Source: an uncultured Eubacteriales bacterium
Lineage (GTDB): Bacteria; Bacillota; Clostridia; Peptostreptococcales; Anaerovoracaceae
Length of the DNA: 40,001 nt
Assembly: GCA_902779185.1 (NCBI GenBank)
Contig: CACZAM010000014.1
Coordinates: forward strand, 1 to 40,001
Direction: 5' to 3'
In this document: positions 18,901 to 26,554 of the stretch, one piece after another
Layout: every line of letters starts with the position of its first letter
How positions within the stretch are numbered: position 1 is the first letter of the stretch
Made by a program: the position numbers and the translations under genes
The notes under the pieces: model-generated
What the model saw: only the letters and a program-made list of their open reading frames with translations
Databases searched by the model: none
Told to the model about the DNA's origin: nothing

Positions 18901-19510
18901 TTCTCTCCTTTACAATCTTGCGGCAGATCTTCGCAACCGCAACCGGCAGAATAAGCCACTCTGCTTGTTCCATAACACGTCTCTGGAGCACCTCCGGCGT
19001 ATCGTCTTCCTCTACGCTGACCGCCTTCTGGGCTATGATCTCCCCGCCATCGGCTATCTCGTTTACGTAGTGTACCGTAGCTCCCGTCACCTTGACGCCC
19101 CTCTTGAGGGCCTCGATGTGAGGCTTGAGTCCGTAGAAGCCGTCCCCGCAGAACGATGGGATGAGAGACGGGTGTATATTTATGATCTTGTGGTCATAGC
19201 GCGTTACGAATTCCTTGCTGAGTATCATGAGGAAGCCCGCGAGCACTATGAGATCTATTTCTCTGGAATCGATGAGCTCGCAGCATGCCTCTTCGAAACC
19301 TTCCTGTCCGCCGCTTGCCTTGCGAGATATGACAAAGGCTTCGATATTGTTTTTGCGGGCGCGCTCAAGTGCGTACGCGTCCTCTCTGTTGGAGATCACG
19401 AGCACGATCTCTCCCTTTTCGATGAGACCCGATTTCTGGGCATCTATAAGAGCCTGCAGATTGGTCCCTGTACCGCTTACCATCACGGCTATTCTGGCTT
19501 TATCTGTCAT
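18887..19510 (-). CDS. purN: Phosphoribosylglycinamide formyltransferase
   Basis: PurN uses 10-formyl-THF to formylate GAR, step 3. The 207-residue length is typical. Motifs in order are MVSGTGTNLQALIDA (phosphate loop), LIVLAGFLMILS, and IINIHPSLIPSFCGDGFYGL with the catalytic His of HPSL, then VTGATVHYVNEIADGG. The catalytic Asn (IINIHP) and the later Asp of the DGG segment are present. It overlaps purO by 14 bases. The 102-base gap to purM upstream contains a TATAAT-like box without a good -35 and a CAAATG-ATT-CAAATG direct repeat. Confidence 0.94.
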   Translation of the reverse strand: MTDKARIAVMVSGTGTNLQALIDAQKSGLIEKGEIVLVISNREDAYALERARKNNIEAFVISRKASGGQEGFEEACCELIDSREIDLIVLAGFLMILSKEFVTRYDHKIINIHPSLIPSFCGDGFYGLKPHIEALKRGVKVTGATVHYVNEIADGGEIIAQKAVSVEEDDTPEVLQRRVMEQAEWLILPVAVAKICRKIVKERNGHL

Positions 19511-19612
19511 ACTGGTACCTTCAAAGCAAATGATTCAAATGCTTTCAATCTTACGGCAGCGCCGCATAATTATCTAAATTATTATATAACAGAATCAGAG
19601 CTAATATCTATT

Positions 19613-20674
19613 CTATTCTATACTAATCTTCTCCGATCCGCGTATGATATCACCTATCACATAAGCGTCCTCACCGTTCTGGCGCAGTATGTTGAGCGCT
19701 GCAGGCGCGTCCGCGCGCGACACTATTACAGTCATGCCTACGCCCATGTTGAAGGTGTTCAACATGTCATGATCACTTATGACGCCTACCTTCTGTATGA
19801 GCTCAAAAATAGGAAGGACTCTGATAGCCTTACGGGCAATTCTTGCCGTCAGTCCGCCCGGTACTGAGCGCGGTATGTTCTCATAGAATCCGCCGCCGGT
19901 GATGTGCGATATGCCTTTGATCTTCTCAGGTCCGAGCTTATTGATAAGAGCCAGTACAGGCTTGACGTATATCTTTGTAGGCTCGAGCAGCACGTCTCCC
20001 AGAGATTTTCCTTCAAGCTCCGTATTGCCTGCTTTCATCGCCATGATATCCGGCTTATCGAGAGCAAATACCCTGCGTACCAGCGAGAATCCGTTCGAAT
20101 GGACTCCGCTCGACGGAAGCGCTATGATGATGTCACCCTCAGACATGCGGCTGTTATCTATGATCTTATCCTTATCTACGATACCTGTGCAGTATCCGGC
20201 GAGGTCATATTCGTTTACCGGATAGAAGCCCGGCATTTCTGCTGTTTCTCCTCCGATGAGAGCGGCTCCGGCCTGAACGCAGCCCTCACATACTCCGGCC
20301 ACTATCTGCTCAATGCGCTCCGGAACATTTTTCCCGCACGCGATATAGTCGAGGAAATACAAAGGCTTTGCTCCAACACATATTACATCGTTGACGCACA
20401 TTGCCACGCAGTCGATGCCTATCGTATCGTGCTTATCGAGCATGAACGCCAGTTTCAGCTTCGTGCCTACGCCATCCGTGCCGCTGACCAGTACAGGCTT
20501 GCTGATGCCCTCGAGGTCGAGCTCAAAGAGCCCTCCGAAGCCTCCAACCTGACCCATTACGCCGGGAACTGCAGTCCTCGCGATATGCTTCTTCATAAGC
20601 TCCACTGCTCTGTAGCCTGCTGTGATGTCGACTCCTGCAGCTTTATAGCTGTTTGATGATGAATTCGTGTTCAT
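19613..20674 (-). CDS. purM: Phosphoribosylformylglycinamidine cyclo-ligase (AIR synthetase)
   Basis: PurM closes the imidazole ring of AIR, step 5. The sequence has YKAAGVDITAGYRAVE, the GTDGVGTKLKLAF motif, DCVAMCVNDVICVGAKPLYF, GGETAEMPGFY, and HITGGGFYENIPR near the C-terminus. The frame is open further upstream to 20755, but ATG 20674 is chosen. It has AGAGAAGG six bases upstream and gives the normal 353-residue length, and the longer N-terminus would overlap purF. The gene follows purF by 38 bases. Confidence 0.95.
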   Translation of the reverse strand: MNTNSSSNSYKAAGVDITAGYRAVELMKKHIARTAVPGVMGQVGGFGGLFELDLEGISKPVLVSGTDGVGTKLKLAFMLDKHDTIGIDCVAMCVNDVICVGAKPLYFLDYIACGKNVPERIEQIVAGVCEGCVQAGAALIGGETAEMPGFYPVNEYDLAGYCTGIVDKDKIIDNSRMSEGDIIIALPSSGVHSNGFSLVRRVFALDKPDIMAMKAGNTELEGKSLGDVLLEPTKIYVKPVLALINKLGPEKIKGISHITGGGFYENIPRSVPGGLTARIARKAIRVLPIFELIQKVGVISDHDMLNTFNMGVGMTVIVSRADAPAALNILRQNGEDAYVIGDIIRGSEKISIE

Positions 20675-20712
20675 TGAATACCTTCTCTTCTGTCTGCTGT
20701 AATGCCTGTTCT

Positions 20713-22143
20713 CTAGTCGTCCCTTCCTGTCCAGCAATATTTGCAAAGTTTGCACGATGGAAGTCCGATCGCCTCAACGACACCCTCAAGCGTCTGGAAC
20801 TCCAGTGTCTCAAAACCCATTTTCTCTGCGATGACTTCACGCATCCTGCGTCCGCGTTCAGTATTTGCGTCTGAATACTCGTCAAGATGCTCCAGACCCT
20901 CTTCGCCTTCGATCTCAGCGATGATCCTCCTGGAGAGGAGCTCCATGTCGCTCCTGTTGCGCGAAAAGTTCAGATACTTGCACGCGTACATGATAGGCGG
21001 GCAGGCTGACCTCATGTGGACCGCCTTCGCGCCGTTGTCGTAAAGGAACTCGACTGTTTCACGCAGCTGTGTACCGCGTACGATCGAGTCATCCACAAAG
21101 AGCAGGTTCTTTCCCTTGATGAGCTCGGTCACAGGTATCTGCTTCATCTTTGCGATCTTGTTGCGCTCCGTCTGTGTAGTAGGCATGAAGCTGCGCGCCC
21201 ATGTAGGCGTATATTTTATGAATGCCCTTGCGAACGGCAGATGCGTCTCGTTGGAGTAGCCGATGGCATGCGGCGTGCCGCTGTCCGGAACTCCGCCGAC
21301 ATAATCGACCTGAGAAGGATCGAAACCGTGCGCTATGTCATTGCGGGCCATGATGTGGCCATTCTTATAGCGCATCACTTCTACGTTCGTACCCTCGTAG
21401 GTAGTTGTCGGATATCCATAGTAGCTCCACAGAAAGGCGCAGATCTTCATCTCGTCGCCCGGAGCCATCAGCTGCCTGCAGCCTCCCGGTGTGAGTTCCA
21501 CTATCTCGCCCGGGCCGAGGTCTCTGAATTCTTCGAAGCCGGCCTTCAGGAGAGCGAACGACTCAAAGCTCACCGCTGAAGCGTTTTCGCTCACTGCCAC
21601 GCTCATAGGAAGCCGTCCCTTGATGTCGCGGGCCGCGATTATGCTGCCGCCTTCTTTGAGAACGAGTATGGTTGCCGAACCTTTGATAGTCTCCTGCGCA
21701 TATCTGATGCCCTCGACAAGATCGTCCTTTTCGGATATAAGAGCCGCGGCCAGCTCCGTCTGGTTGATCCTTCCGCCGGTCATGGCCTCGAGATGGCCGT
21801 GTCCGCCTTTCAATACTATATCGGCGATCTCATCAACGTTATTGATTATGCCTACCGTGCAGATCGCGTATGTGCCGCTGACCGAACGGAAGAGCAGAGG
21901 CTGCGGATCCATGTCGCTGATGCAGCCGATTGCCGCCTGGCCTTTCATCCTGCCAAGTACATTTTCGAATTTTGTGCGGAACGGCGCGTTCTCTATATTG
22001 TGTATCTCGCGCTGAAATCCATTCTCTTTATCGTATGAGGCCAGACCGCCCCGGCGGGTGCCGAGGTGGGAGTGGTAGTCTACGCCGAAATAGACGTCAA
22101 GTATGCAGTTTTCATTCGATGTTATACCGAAAAATCCGCCCAT
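20713..22143 (-). CDS. purF: Amidophosphoribosyltransferase-like protein lacking the N-terminal Cys nucleophile
   Basis: PurF makes phosphoribosylamine from PRPP, step 1. The phosphoribosyltransferase half is clear: YVGGVPDSGTPHAIGYS, LLFVDDSIVRGTQLRETVEF (PRPP loop), AKAVHMRSACPPI. The C-terminus has a Cys cluster (SCKLCKYCWTG) that could hold an Fe-S centre. The N-terminal class II glutaminase domain is degenerate. The protein starts MGGFFGITS where canonical PurF has Met-Cys-Gly, and HRGQ and the NG oxyanion motif are replaced by GTRRGG and VGIINN. The ATG is well placed behind AAAGGACAGG. Glutamine hydrolysis is therefore doubtful, and ammonia may be the donor. Length (476) and position between purC and purM support the pathway role. 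Confidence 0.88.
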   Translation of the reverse strand: MGGFFGITSNENCILDVYFGVDYHSHLGTRRGGLASYDKENGFQREIHNIENAPFRTKFENVLGRMKGQAAIGCISDMDPQPLLFRSVSGTYAICTVGIINNVDEIADIVLKGGHGHLEAMTGGRINQTELAAALISEKDDLVEGIRYAQETIKGSATILVLKEGGSIIAARDIKGRLPMSVAVSENASAVSFESFALLKAGFEEFRDLGPGEIVELTPGGCRQLMAPGDEMKICAFLWSYYGYPTTTYEGTNVEVMRYKNGHIMARNDIAHGFDPSQVDYVGGVPDSGTPHAIGYSNETHLPFARAFIKYTPTWARSFMPTTQTERNKIAKMKQIPVTELIKGKNLLFVDDSIVRGTQLRETVEFLYDNGAKAVHMRSACPPIMYACKYLNFSRNRSDMELLSRRIIAEIEGEEGLEHLDEYSDANTERGRRMREVIAEKMGFETLEFQTLEGVVEAIGLPSCKLCKYCWTGRDD

Positions 22144-22166
22144 TTAGTCCTGTCCTTTCGGTCGAT

Positions 22167-22847
22167 CTATGCAAAGAAAAGCTCGTTCAGCTTGAGCGGC
22201 TCGATGTATTCGCCATCCTTATATACGCGCATGTTGCCCGAAGCGATCTCGTCGATCAGCATTACTTTGCCGTCAGCGTCATAGCCGAACTCAAACTTGA
22301 TGTCGTAAAGGTCGAGGCCTTTCTCCTTCATGTCGTCTGCCACGATCTTTGTGATCTTCTGAGTCATGTCTCTGAGCTCGTCGTACTGCTCCTCTGTCAT
22401 AACGCCCAGTACCACAAGACCATCCTTTGTAACGAGAGGATCGCCGAGCGCGTCATTCTTGAAAGTAGTCTCTACATAGTAAGGGAGATCTGTGCCTGCC
22501 TCAACGTATTCCCCGTATCTCTTGATGAAACTGCCTACTGCCTTGAGTCTGCATATTACCTCGAGTCCGTGTCCGAAAACCTTAGCCGGCTTTACTTCCA
22601 TAGTGGTGTCATCGAAGTTGGCCTTAACGAAATGTGTTCTGATGCCTGCTTCGTTGATCTTGTTGAAGTAGTAGTCTGTCATCTGAAGGTTGATATCTCC
22701 GACTCCTTCGATAGTGAGACCGATCTGGTTTTCGCCCGGATCGAATTTGCCGTCCTTGCCGGTCACATCATCCTTGAACTTCAGAAGATAGTTGCCGTTC
22801 TCAAGTTCGAATACGTTTTTGGTCTTGCCTGTGTAAACAAGTTTCAT
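22167..22847 (-). CDS. purC: SAICAR synthase
   Basis: PurC couples aspartate to CAIR with ATP, step 7. The 226-residue chain begins [18 protein letters not shown]. Later come [48 protein letters not shown] and [20 protein letters not shown]. This is the variant common in Clostridia and Bacteroidota. The frame extends 16 codons further upstream, but ATG 22847 has a perfect AGGAGG six bases before it and matches the conserved N-terminus. It ends 23 bases before purF. Confidence 0.94.
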   Translation of the reverse strand: MKLVYTGKTKNVFELENGNYLLKFKDDVTGKDGKFDPGENQIGLTIEGVGDINLQMTDYYFNKINEAGIRTHFVKANFDDTTMEVKPAKVFGHGLEVICRLKAVGSFIKRYGEYVEAGTDLPYYVETTFKNDALGDPLVTKDGLVVLGVMTEEQYDELRDMTQKITKIVADDMKEKGLDLYDIKFEFGYDADGKVMLIDEIASGNMRVYKDGEYIEPLKLNELFFA

Positions 22848-22934
22848 CTTAGTCCTCCTGTAAATCACTGTAACTTTTGTAATAGTATCCCGCATCTTAC
22901 CCGGATATCCGGCGTGCGGAACATCCTGCGTCTG

Positions 22935-23423
22935 TTATATGCGATCGGCGATGCCTGCGTCCTTGGCCAGCACCGCCTCTGCTTCTGCCTTACGGCGCGC
23001 GATAAGCGCCTGCGCCAGTTCTTCGTCTGAAAGAGCAAGTATCTCGGCGGCAAGGAGCGCTGCGTTTTTGCCTCCGTCTATCGCCACCGTTGCGACCGGG
23101 ATGCCGCTCGGCATCATCACGGTCGATAAAAGAGCGTCCATACCATCGAGCGCAGCGCTTTTGCATGGCACGCCAATAACCGGGAGCGTCGTATTCGCGG
23201 CGATCGCTCCCGCCAGATGCGCTGCCATGCCGGCGAAGGCTATGACAACGCCGAAGCCTTCGTCCCTTGCCGCCAGTGACCATTCTCTTGCCTCAGCCGG
23301 CGTGCGGTGCGCAGAATATACATGCGCCTCGTAAGGTATTCCGAGCTCCTTAAGAACAGCAACCGCTTTCTGCACTACCGGCAGATCGCTGTCGCTCCCC
23401 ATGATAAGTCCTACCTTCTTCAT
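22935..23423 (-). CDS. purE: N5-carboxyaminoimidazole ribonucleotide mutase / AIR carboxylase
   Basis: PurE produces CAIR, step 6. Visible motifs are VGLIMGSDSDLPVVQKA, HVYSAHRTPAEAREW (catalytic His region), AFAGMAAHLAGAIAANTTLP, then VIGVPCKSAALDGMDALLST and MPSGIPVATVAIDGGKNAAL. SAHRTP and the AAHL block are class I features, which normally need PurK. No purK lies in this window, so it is either elsewhere or the enzyme uses bicarbonate directly. A GTG at 23432 is possible, but ATG 23423 is preferred, with AAAGGTGGGAG just upstream and the standard length of 162 residues. Confidence 0.94.
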   Translation of the reverse strand: MKKVGLIMGSDSDLPVVQKAVAVLKELGIPYEAHVYSAHRTPAEAREWSLAARDEGFGVVIAFAGMAAHLAGAIAANTTLPVIGVPCKSAALDGMDALLSTVMMPSGIPVATVAIDGGKNAALLAAEILALSDEELAQALIARRKAEAEAVLAKDAGIADRI

Positions 23424-23448
23424 TGCTCCCACCTTTCTTATTATGTCG

Positions 23449-23901
23449 TTATCTGTCGTCGATGTTCAGCTCGTCCCTTGAATAGACTTTTGTTTTACGG
23501 TCATCCGTCTGTACCATTGCCTTTATGCCGTGGTAAAGGCCCCTTAGAACGGCGAATATAAAGAACATCACAAGGAAGCCTGTTATTCCGTATGCAATAT
23601 CCTGGCTTTCCATCACTCCGGTACCCGTATACCACTGGCCGACCTCTATAGCGAATGCCAGAACCATTATAACCGTAAACACATAAAGCCATGTGATCAC
23701 CATAGTGTGATCGTGCTTGGCAAGTAACTTGAACAGCGGATACAACACAAAGATGAGCATCATTCCGAAGATGCCGAAAACGATGAAGTGCAGCTGCTTG
23801 TCATCAAAGTACCATCCGCCTGCATCGTTTATGCGGAGTACACGCTCATGTATACTCGCGACCCATGTTGTAAATGTATAAATCAGTTCCCACATACTCA
23901 T
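23449..23901 (-). CDS. VanZ-like small membrane protein
   Basis: This 150-residue protein has three strong hydrophobic segments and a weaker N-terminal one. VanZ-family features are visible: DKQLHFIVFGIFG in the first segment and AFAIEVGQWYTGTGVMESQD followed by IAYGITG (the Glu-x-x-Gln and Asp of VanZ). The C-terminus is charged and cytosolic (DDRKTKVYSRDELNIDDR). It ends 25 bases before purE and is probably the first gene of the purine operon. A TATAAT lies only 6 bases before its ATG and no Shine-Dalgarno sequence is visible, so the transcript could be leaderless, though no good -35 is present. Its function is unknown. Confidence 0.7.
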   Translation of the reverse strand: MSMWELIYTFTTWVASIHERVLRINDAGGWYFDDKQLHFIVFGIFGMMLIFVLYPLFKLLAKHDHTMVITWLYVFTVIMVLAFAIEVGQWYTGTGVMESQDIAYGITGFLVMFFIFAVLRGLYHGIKAMVQTDDRKTKVYSRDELNIDDR

Positions 23902-24014
23902 AGCGATATTATAATACGAAGAAACACTCTTTTTGTGTTCTAATTGCGAAACCTCAAGGCTCTGAAAGCCTTAATTTCTTACGAAATATAAAGGTTTTTG
24001 TTTGTATAGGTTTC
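23902..24014. promoter_or_regulatory. Divergent regulatory region between the purine operon and the SH3 gene
   Basis: This stretch has no gene. On the minus strand it contains TATTATAAT just before the vanZ-like ATG. Hairpins AACAC-aaaaaga-GTGTT and AAGGCT-ttcag-AGCCTT lie upstream. No purine riboswitch core and no PurBox-type CCGAAC repeat was recognised, so how the purine operon is controlled is not visible here. Confidence 0.4.
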
Positions 24015-24044
24015 TTGTGAGCTTCACACCCGCCTTTCTATAAT
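24015..24044 (+). promoter_or_regulatory. Sigma-A-type promoter of the secreted SH3 protein gene
   Basis: TTGTGA (24015-24020), an 18-base spacer and TATAAT (24039-24044). The expected transcription start near 24051 lies downstream of an in-frame ATG at 24049, which supports the later start at 24124. Confidence 0.6.
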
Positions 24045-24123
24045 TTGAATGGACTCATACCGGCATCTGAAATGCGGAAGCTGCCGGCCGGTTCGTATTT
24101 TTCAAAAAAAGGATGCAGACATC

Positions 24124-25485
24124 ATGAAAAAGAAACGCAATTATGCAGGTAAAACAGTCATCATCATCCTGGCGGCGGCAATGATTTTCACCGCGCTGCC
24201 GCTGCTTAATGTTCCTGCCTTCACATCCGAGGCAAAGGCAATAACGGCATCAGGCAAAATCAACGACAGCGAAGTCAACCTCAGGAAGTCGGCTACGACC
24301 GGATCAGAGTCTGTACGCGTTCTGAACAAAGGGACAAAACTGACGATCCACAAAGAGATCTTCACCAGCGCCACCAGCAGCGCGGCAGCAAAACGCTGGT
24401 ATAAGGTCACGGCAGGCAAGAAGGAAGGCTATGTAAGAGCGGACTTTGTTGACGTCTCCAAGTATGGGAAAACCACAGCGGTGGCCACGGATTACCTCAA
24501 CTACAGGAAAGGCCCGGCTACCACTTTCAAAGTACTTGGTACGATAGACAAGGGCGATCAGATGAAACTGCAGCTGCCGGCGCAGCTTTCCGGCAGTACA
24601 AACAGCTGGTACAGAGTAAAGATAGGAAACAAGACCGGATATGTCAGCGCTGATTACGTAAAAATCGGCAAATCCCTTTTCATCACAAAATCCGCGAAAG
24701 AACTTGCAAAAAAGTCGGAGCTCGCCAGAGCCCTTCTCTCGAACCCTACAGACGGAGGCAAGGCAAGAGTCGTATACACTTTCGATACTTCAAACTGCAG
24801 CATGATGTTCCCTATCCAGGGGTATAAAAACGCCAAAGTTCCTCAGGGGATGACATTTACAGGCAGCGAGTACTATGTCCTTTACGGGATGGAGGCAGGT
24901 CAGGCTATTGTGACATACTCTGCACAGGGCGAACGCCTGAGAGCGTCCAAGTTCTCATTCTGCATAGGGCACCCTAACGGCATCACCTGGGATCCGCTCA
25001 CAAACCTGTGCTATATATTTAAAGGCAATACGACGAAGATCTATACCTGGAATCCTGTGACAGGAAAGTTCGGAAAGTCCAGAACGCCGTATTCGTCATC
25101 GGGAGTCGGCTATGACAGTAAGACAAAACTCTTATACGCATCTTCACGCACCGGTATAAGGACTTACAGCGCAGACGGATCCTTCACTCACCATAAGCTG
25201 TTCTCAAGATGCAGCCATGGTTTCTTCCACTATCCGCAGGACTGCGGCGCAGGCGGAGGTTTCATTTTCCACGGAATCAGTGGTGCCAACAAAAAGACGA
25301 CCAACTATCTGGACATCTACAGAGTCGCGGACAACGCTTACCTCGGCTCCATCCAGATATCTCTGGGGGAAATCGAAAGCGCTGTAGTCGGCAGCGACGG
25401 CTATGTGAGGCTCCTCATCAATACCATGGGAGAAGATACCGATTACATATGGAAGACTCCGCTTAACGTAAAGGAGCTGAAATAA
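24124..25485 (+). CDS. Secreted protein with two bacterial SH3 domains and an unrecognised C-terminal domain
   Basis: This 453-residue protein is taken from ATG 24124 (AAGGA upstream). A signal peptide (about 1-38) ends at SEAKA. SH3b domain 1 (about 40-105) contains SEVNLRKSATTGSESVRVL and domain 2 (about 108-178) contains DYLNYRKGPATTFKVLGTI and GYVSADYVKIG. SH3b modules usually bind peptidoglycan. The last 230 or so residues form a separate domain with IGHPNGITWDPLTNLCY, SSSGVGYDSKTKLLYASSRT, PQDCGAGGG, NYLDIY and DYIWKTPLN. Repeated short strand motifs suggest a beta-propeller-like fold. The same domain forms the C-terminus of the gene at 26552-28039. The function of the domain is unknown. 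Confidence 0.8.
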   Translation: MKKKRNYAGKTVIIILAAAMIFTALPLLNVPAFTSEAKAITASGKINDSEVNLRKSATTGSESVRVLNKGTKLTIHKEIFTSATSSAAAKRWYKVTAGKKEGYVRADFVDVSKYGKTTAVATDYLNYRKGPATTFKVLGTIDKGDQMKLQLPAQLSGSTNSWYRVKIGNKTGYVSADYVKIGKSLFITKSAKELAKKSELARALLSNPTDGGKARVVYTFDTSNCSMMFPIQGYKNAKVPQGMTFTGSEYYVLYGMEAGQAIVTYSAQGERLRASKFSFCIGHPNGITWDPLTNLCYIFKGNTTKIYTWNPVTGKFGKSRTPYSSSGVGYDSKTKLLYASSRTGIRTYSADGSFTHHKLFSRCSHGFFHYPQDCGAGGGFIFHGISGANKKTTNYLDIYRVADNAYLGSIQISLGEIESAVVGSDGYVRLLINTMGEDTDYIWKTPLNVKELK

Positions 25486-25564
25486 CCCCTGATGTATGGA
25501 AAACACAGCATGTGATATGTTATGCTCACGACAGGATACCGTTTGTAAAGGAGAGGTACCTCAT

Positions 25565-26491
25565 ATGATAAAAACAGTAGGCATTCTTGGCGCAGGTTCA
25601 GTCGGCAGCGCCCTGATGTATGAAATGTATAAAAGAGATCCGGAGAACGTTTATCTGCTTGCAAGGGGCGAGCGCGCGGAACGTCTCATAACGAAAGGCA
25701 TATCCGTAAACAACGATGTGATCTTTCCGAAGGTCTACTCTGATCCCTCGCAGGGGATCCATATCGATCTGCTTATCCTTGCCGCAAAGACATACAGCAT
25801 GGATTCGGTCGTTGAGGACATCCGCTCGCTTATAGACAAGGATACGATACTGCTGCCTATCGAGAACGGCATCACAACTTCGACCCTTCTCTCAGGCGAA
25901 TTCCCGGAGAACCGTGTTTTCCTCGGAGTTGTTCTCAGGACTGACGCTCACCGTCAGAGCCGCAGGGTATACTACACTACACTCGGCGAGATGCAGATAG
26001 GCTACGCGGACAACCGCGATCCGAAGCCTGAAGTAACAGAAGCGTACGAGAGGCTCAAAGAGCTTGGAATCAACGTCAAAGTGTATGATGACATGCGCAA
26101 GGCAAAATGGCGCAAATGGATGCTCAACACCGGCGCCAGCCAGACAGCCGTAGAGGTGCAGGCGGAATGCGGATTCTTCGGACAGGTCGAGGAAGTCAGA
26201 GTCCTGATGCGCATGCTGATGGACGAGATCCTCGAGGTAGCCTGGGCTGAAGGCGTGGATCTTACCGAGAAGGATCGTGATGAGATAATCGAGATGCTCA
26301 TCAACTTCCCTCCTGACAAGAAGATGTCTATGCTGCAGGACTACGAAGCGGGAAGGCCGATAGAGATCGACGAGTACGCCGGTGAAGTAGTGAGGCTGGG
26401 CAAAAAGCACGGCATACCGACACCCGCAAATGAGATTCTCTATCTTGCGATAATCGCCCGTCAGAAAATCGCGGAACTGCGCAAAGGCTAA
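25565..26491 (+). CDS. Ketopantoate reductase family protein (2-dehydropantoate 2-reductase)
   Basis: The enzyme family reduces 2-dehydropantoate to pantoate with NADPH for CoA synthesis. The 308-residue protein starts MIKTVGILGAGSVGSALMYE, a Rossmann GxGxxG motif. It has LLILAAKTYSMDSV, TILLPIENGITT and the catalytic-lysine region MRKAKWRKWMLNTGASQTAV, followed by the C-terminal helical domain. ATG 25565 is chosen because AAAGGAGAGG lies ahead of it, although the frame is open upstream to 25496. It follows the SH3 gene by 79 bases with no obvious terminator, so the two may be co-transcribed. Some family members act on other 2-keto acids, so panE is not assigned firmly. Confidence 0.85.
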   Translation: MIKTVGILGAGSVGSALMYEMYKRDPENVYLLARGERAERLITKGISVNNDVIFPKVYSDPSQGIHIDLLILAAKTYSMDSVVEDIRSLIDKDTILLPIENGITTSTLLSGEFPENRVFLGVVLRTDAHRQSRRVYYTTLGEMQIGYADNRDPKPEVTEAYERLKELGINVKVYDDMRKAKWRKWMLNTGASQTAVEVQAECGFFGQVEEVRVLMRMLMDEILEVAWAEGVDLTEKDRDEIIEMLINFPPDKKMSMLQDYEAGRPIEIDEYAGEVVRLGKKHGIPTPANEILYLAIIARQKIAELRKG

Positions 26492-26510
26492 AAAATTACG
26501 GAAATACAAA

Positions 26511-26554
26511 AGAACCATGCAGGCCATATGAAAATGACTGTATGGTTCTTTTTA
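26511..26554. terminator. Bidirectional terminator between convergent genes
   Basis: AGAACCAT (26511-26518) pairs with ATGGTTCT (26542-26549), followed by TTTTTA on + and preceded by AAAA, which gives TTTT on the minus strand. It serves the reductase gene and the convergent Fn3/Ig gene, whose stop codon falls inside its tail. Confidence 0.75.

Noticed and set aside
21930-23030. 366-codon + strand open frame across purF, purC and purE
   Set aside because: It spans three real genes and their ribosome binding sites on the opposite strand, and its text shows no domain.
23902-24014. Guanine riboswitch upstream of the purine operon
   Set aside because: The conserved purine aptamer core is not present on the minus strand here, and only simple hairpins are seen.
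24045-24123. c-di-GMP or other riboswitch in the SH3 gene leader
   Set aside because: A CCGGCA/TGCCGG hairpin is present, but no aptamer consensus could be recognised.
24049-24123. 25-codon N-terminal extension of the SH3 protein
   Set aside because: ATG 24049 lies at or before the predicted transcription start; ATG 24124 has a Shine-Dalgarno and begins a normal signal peptide.
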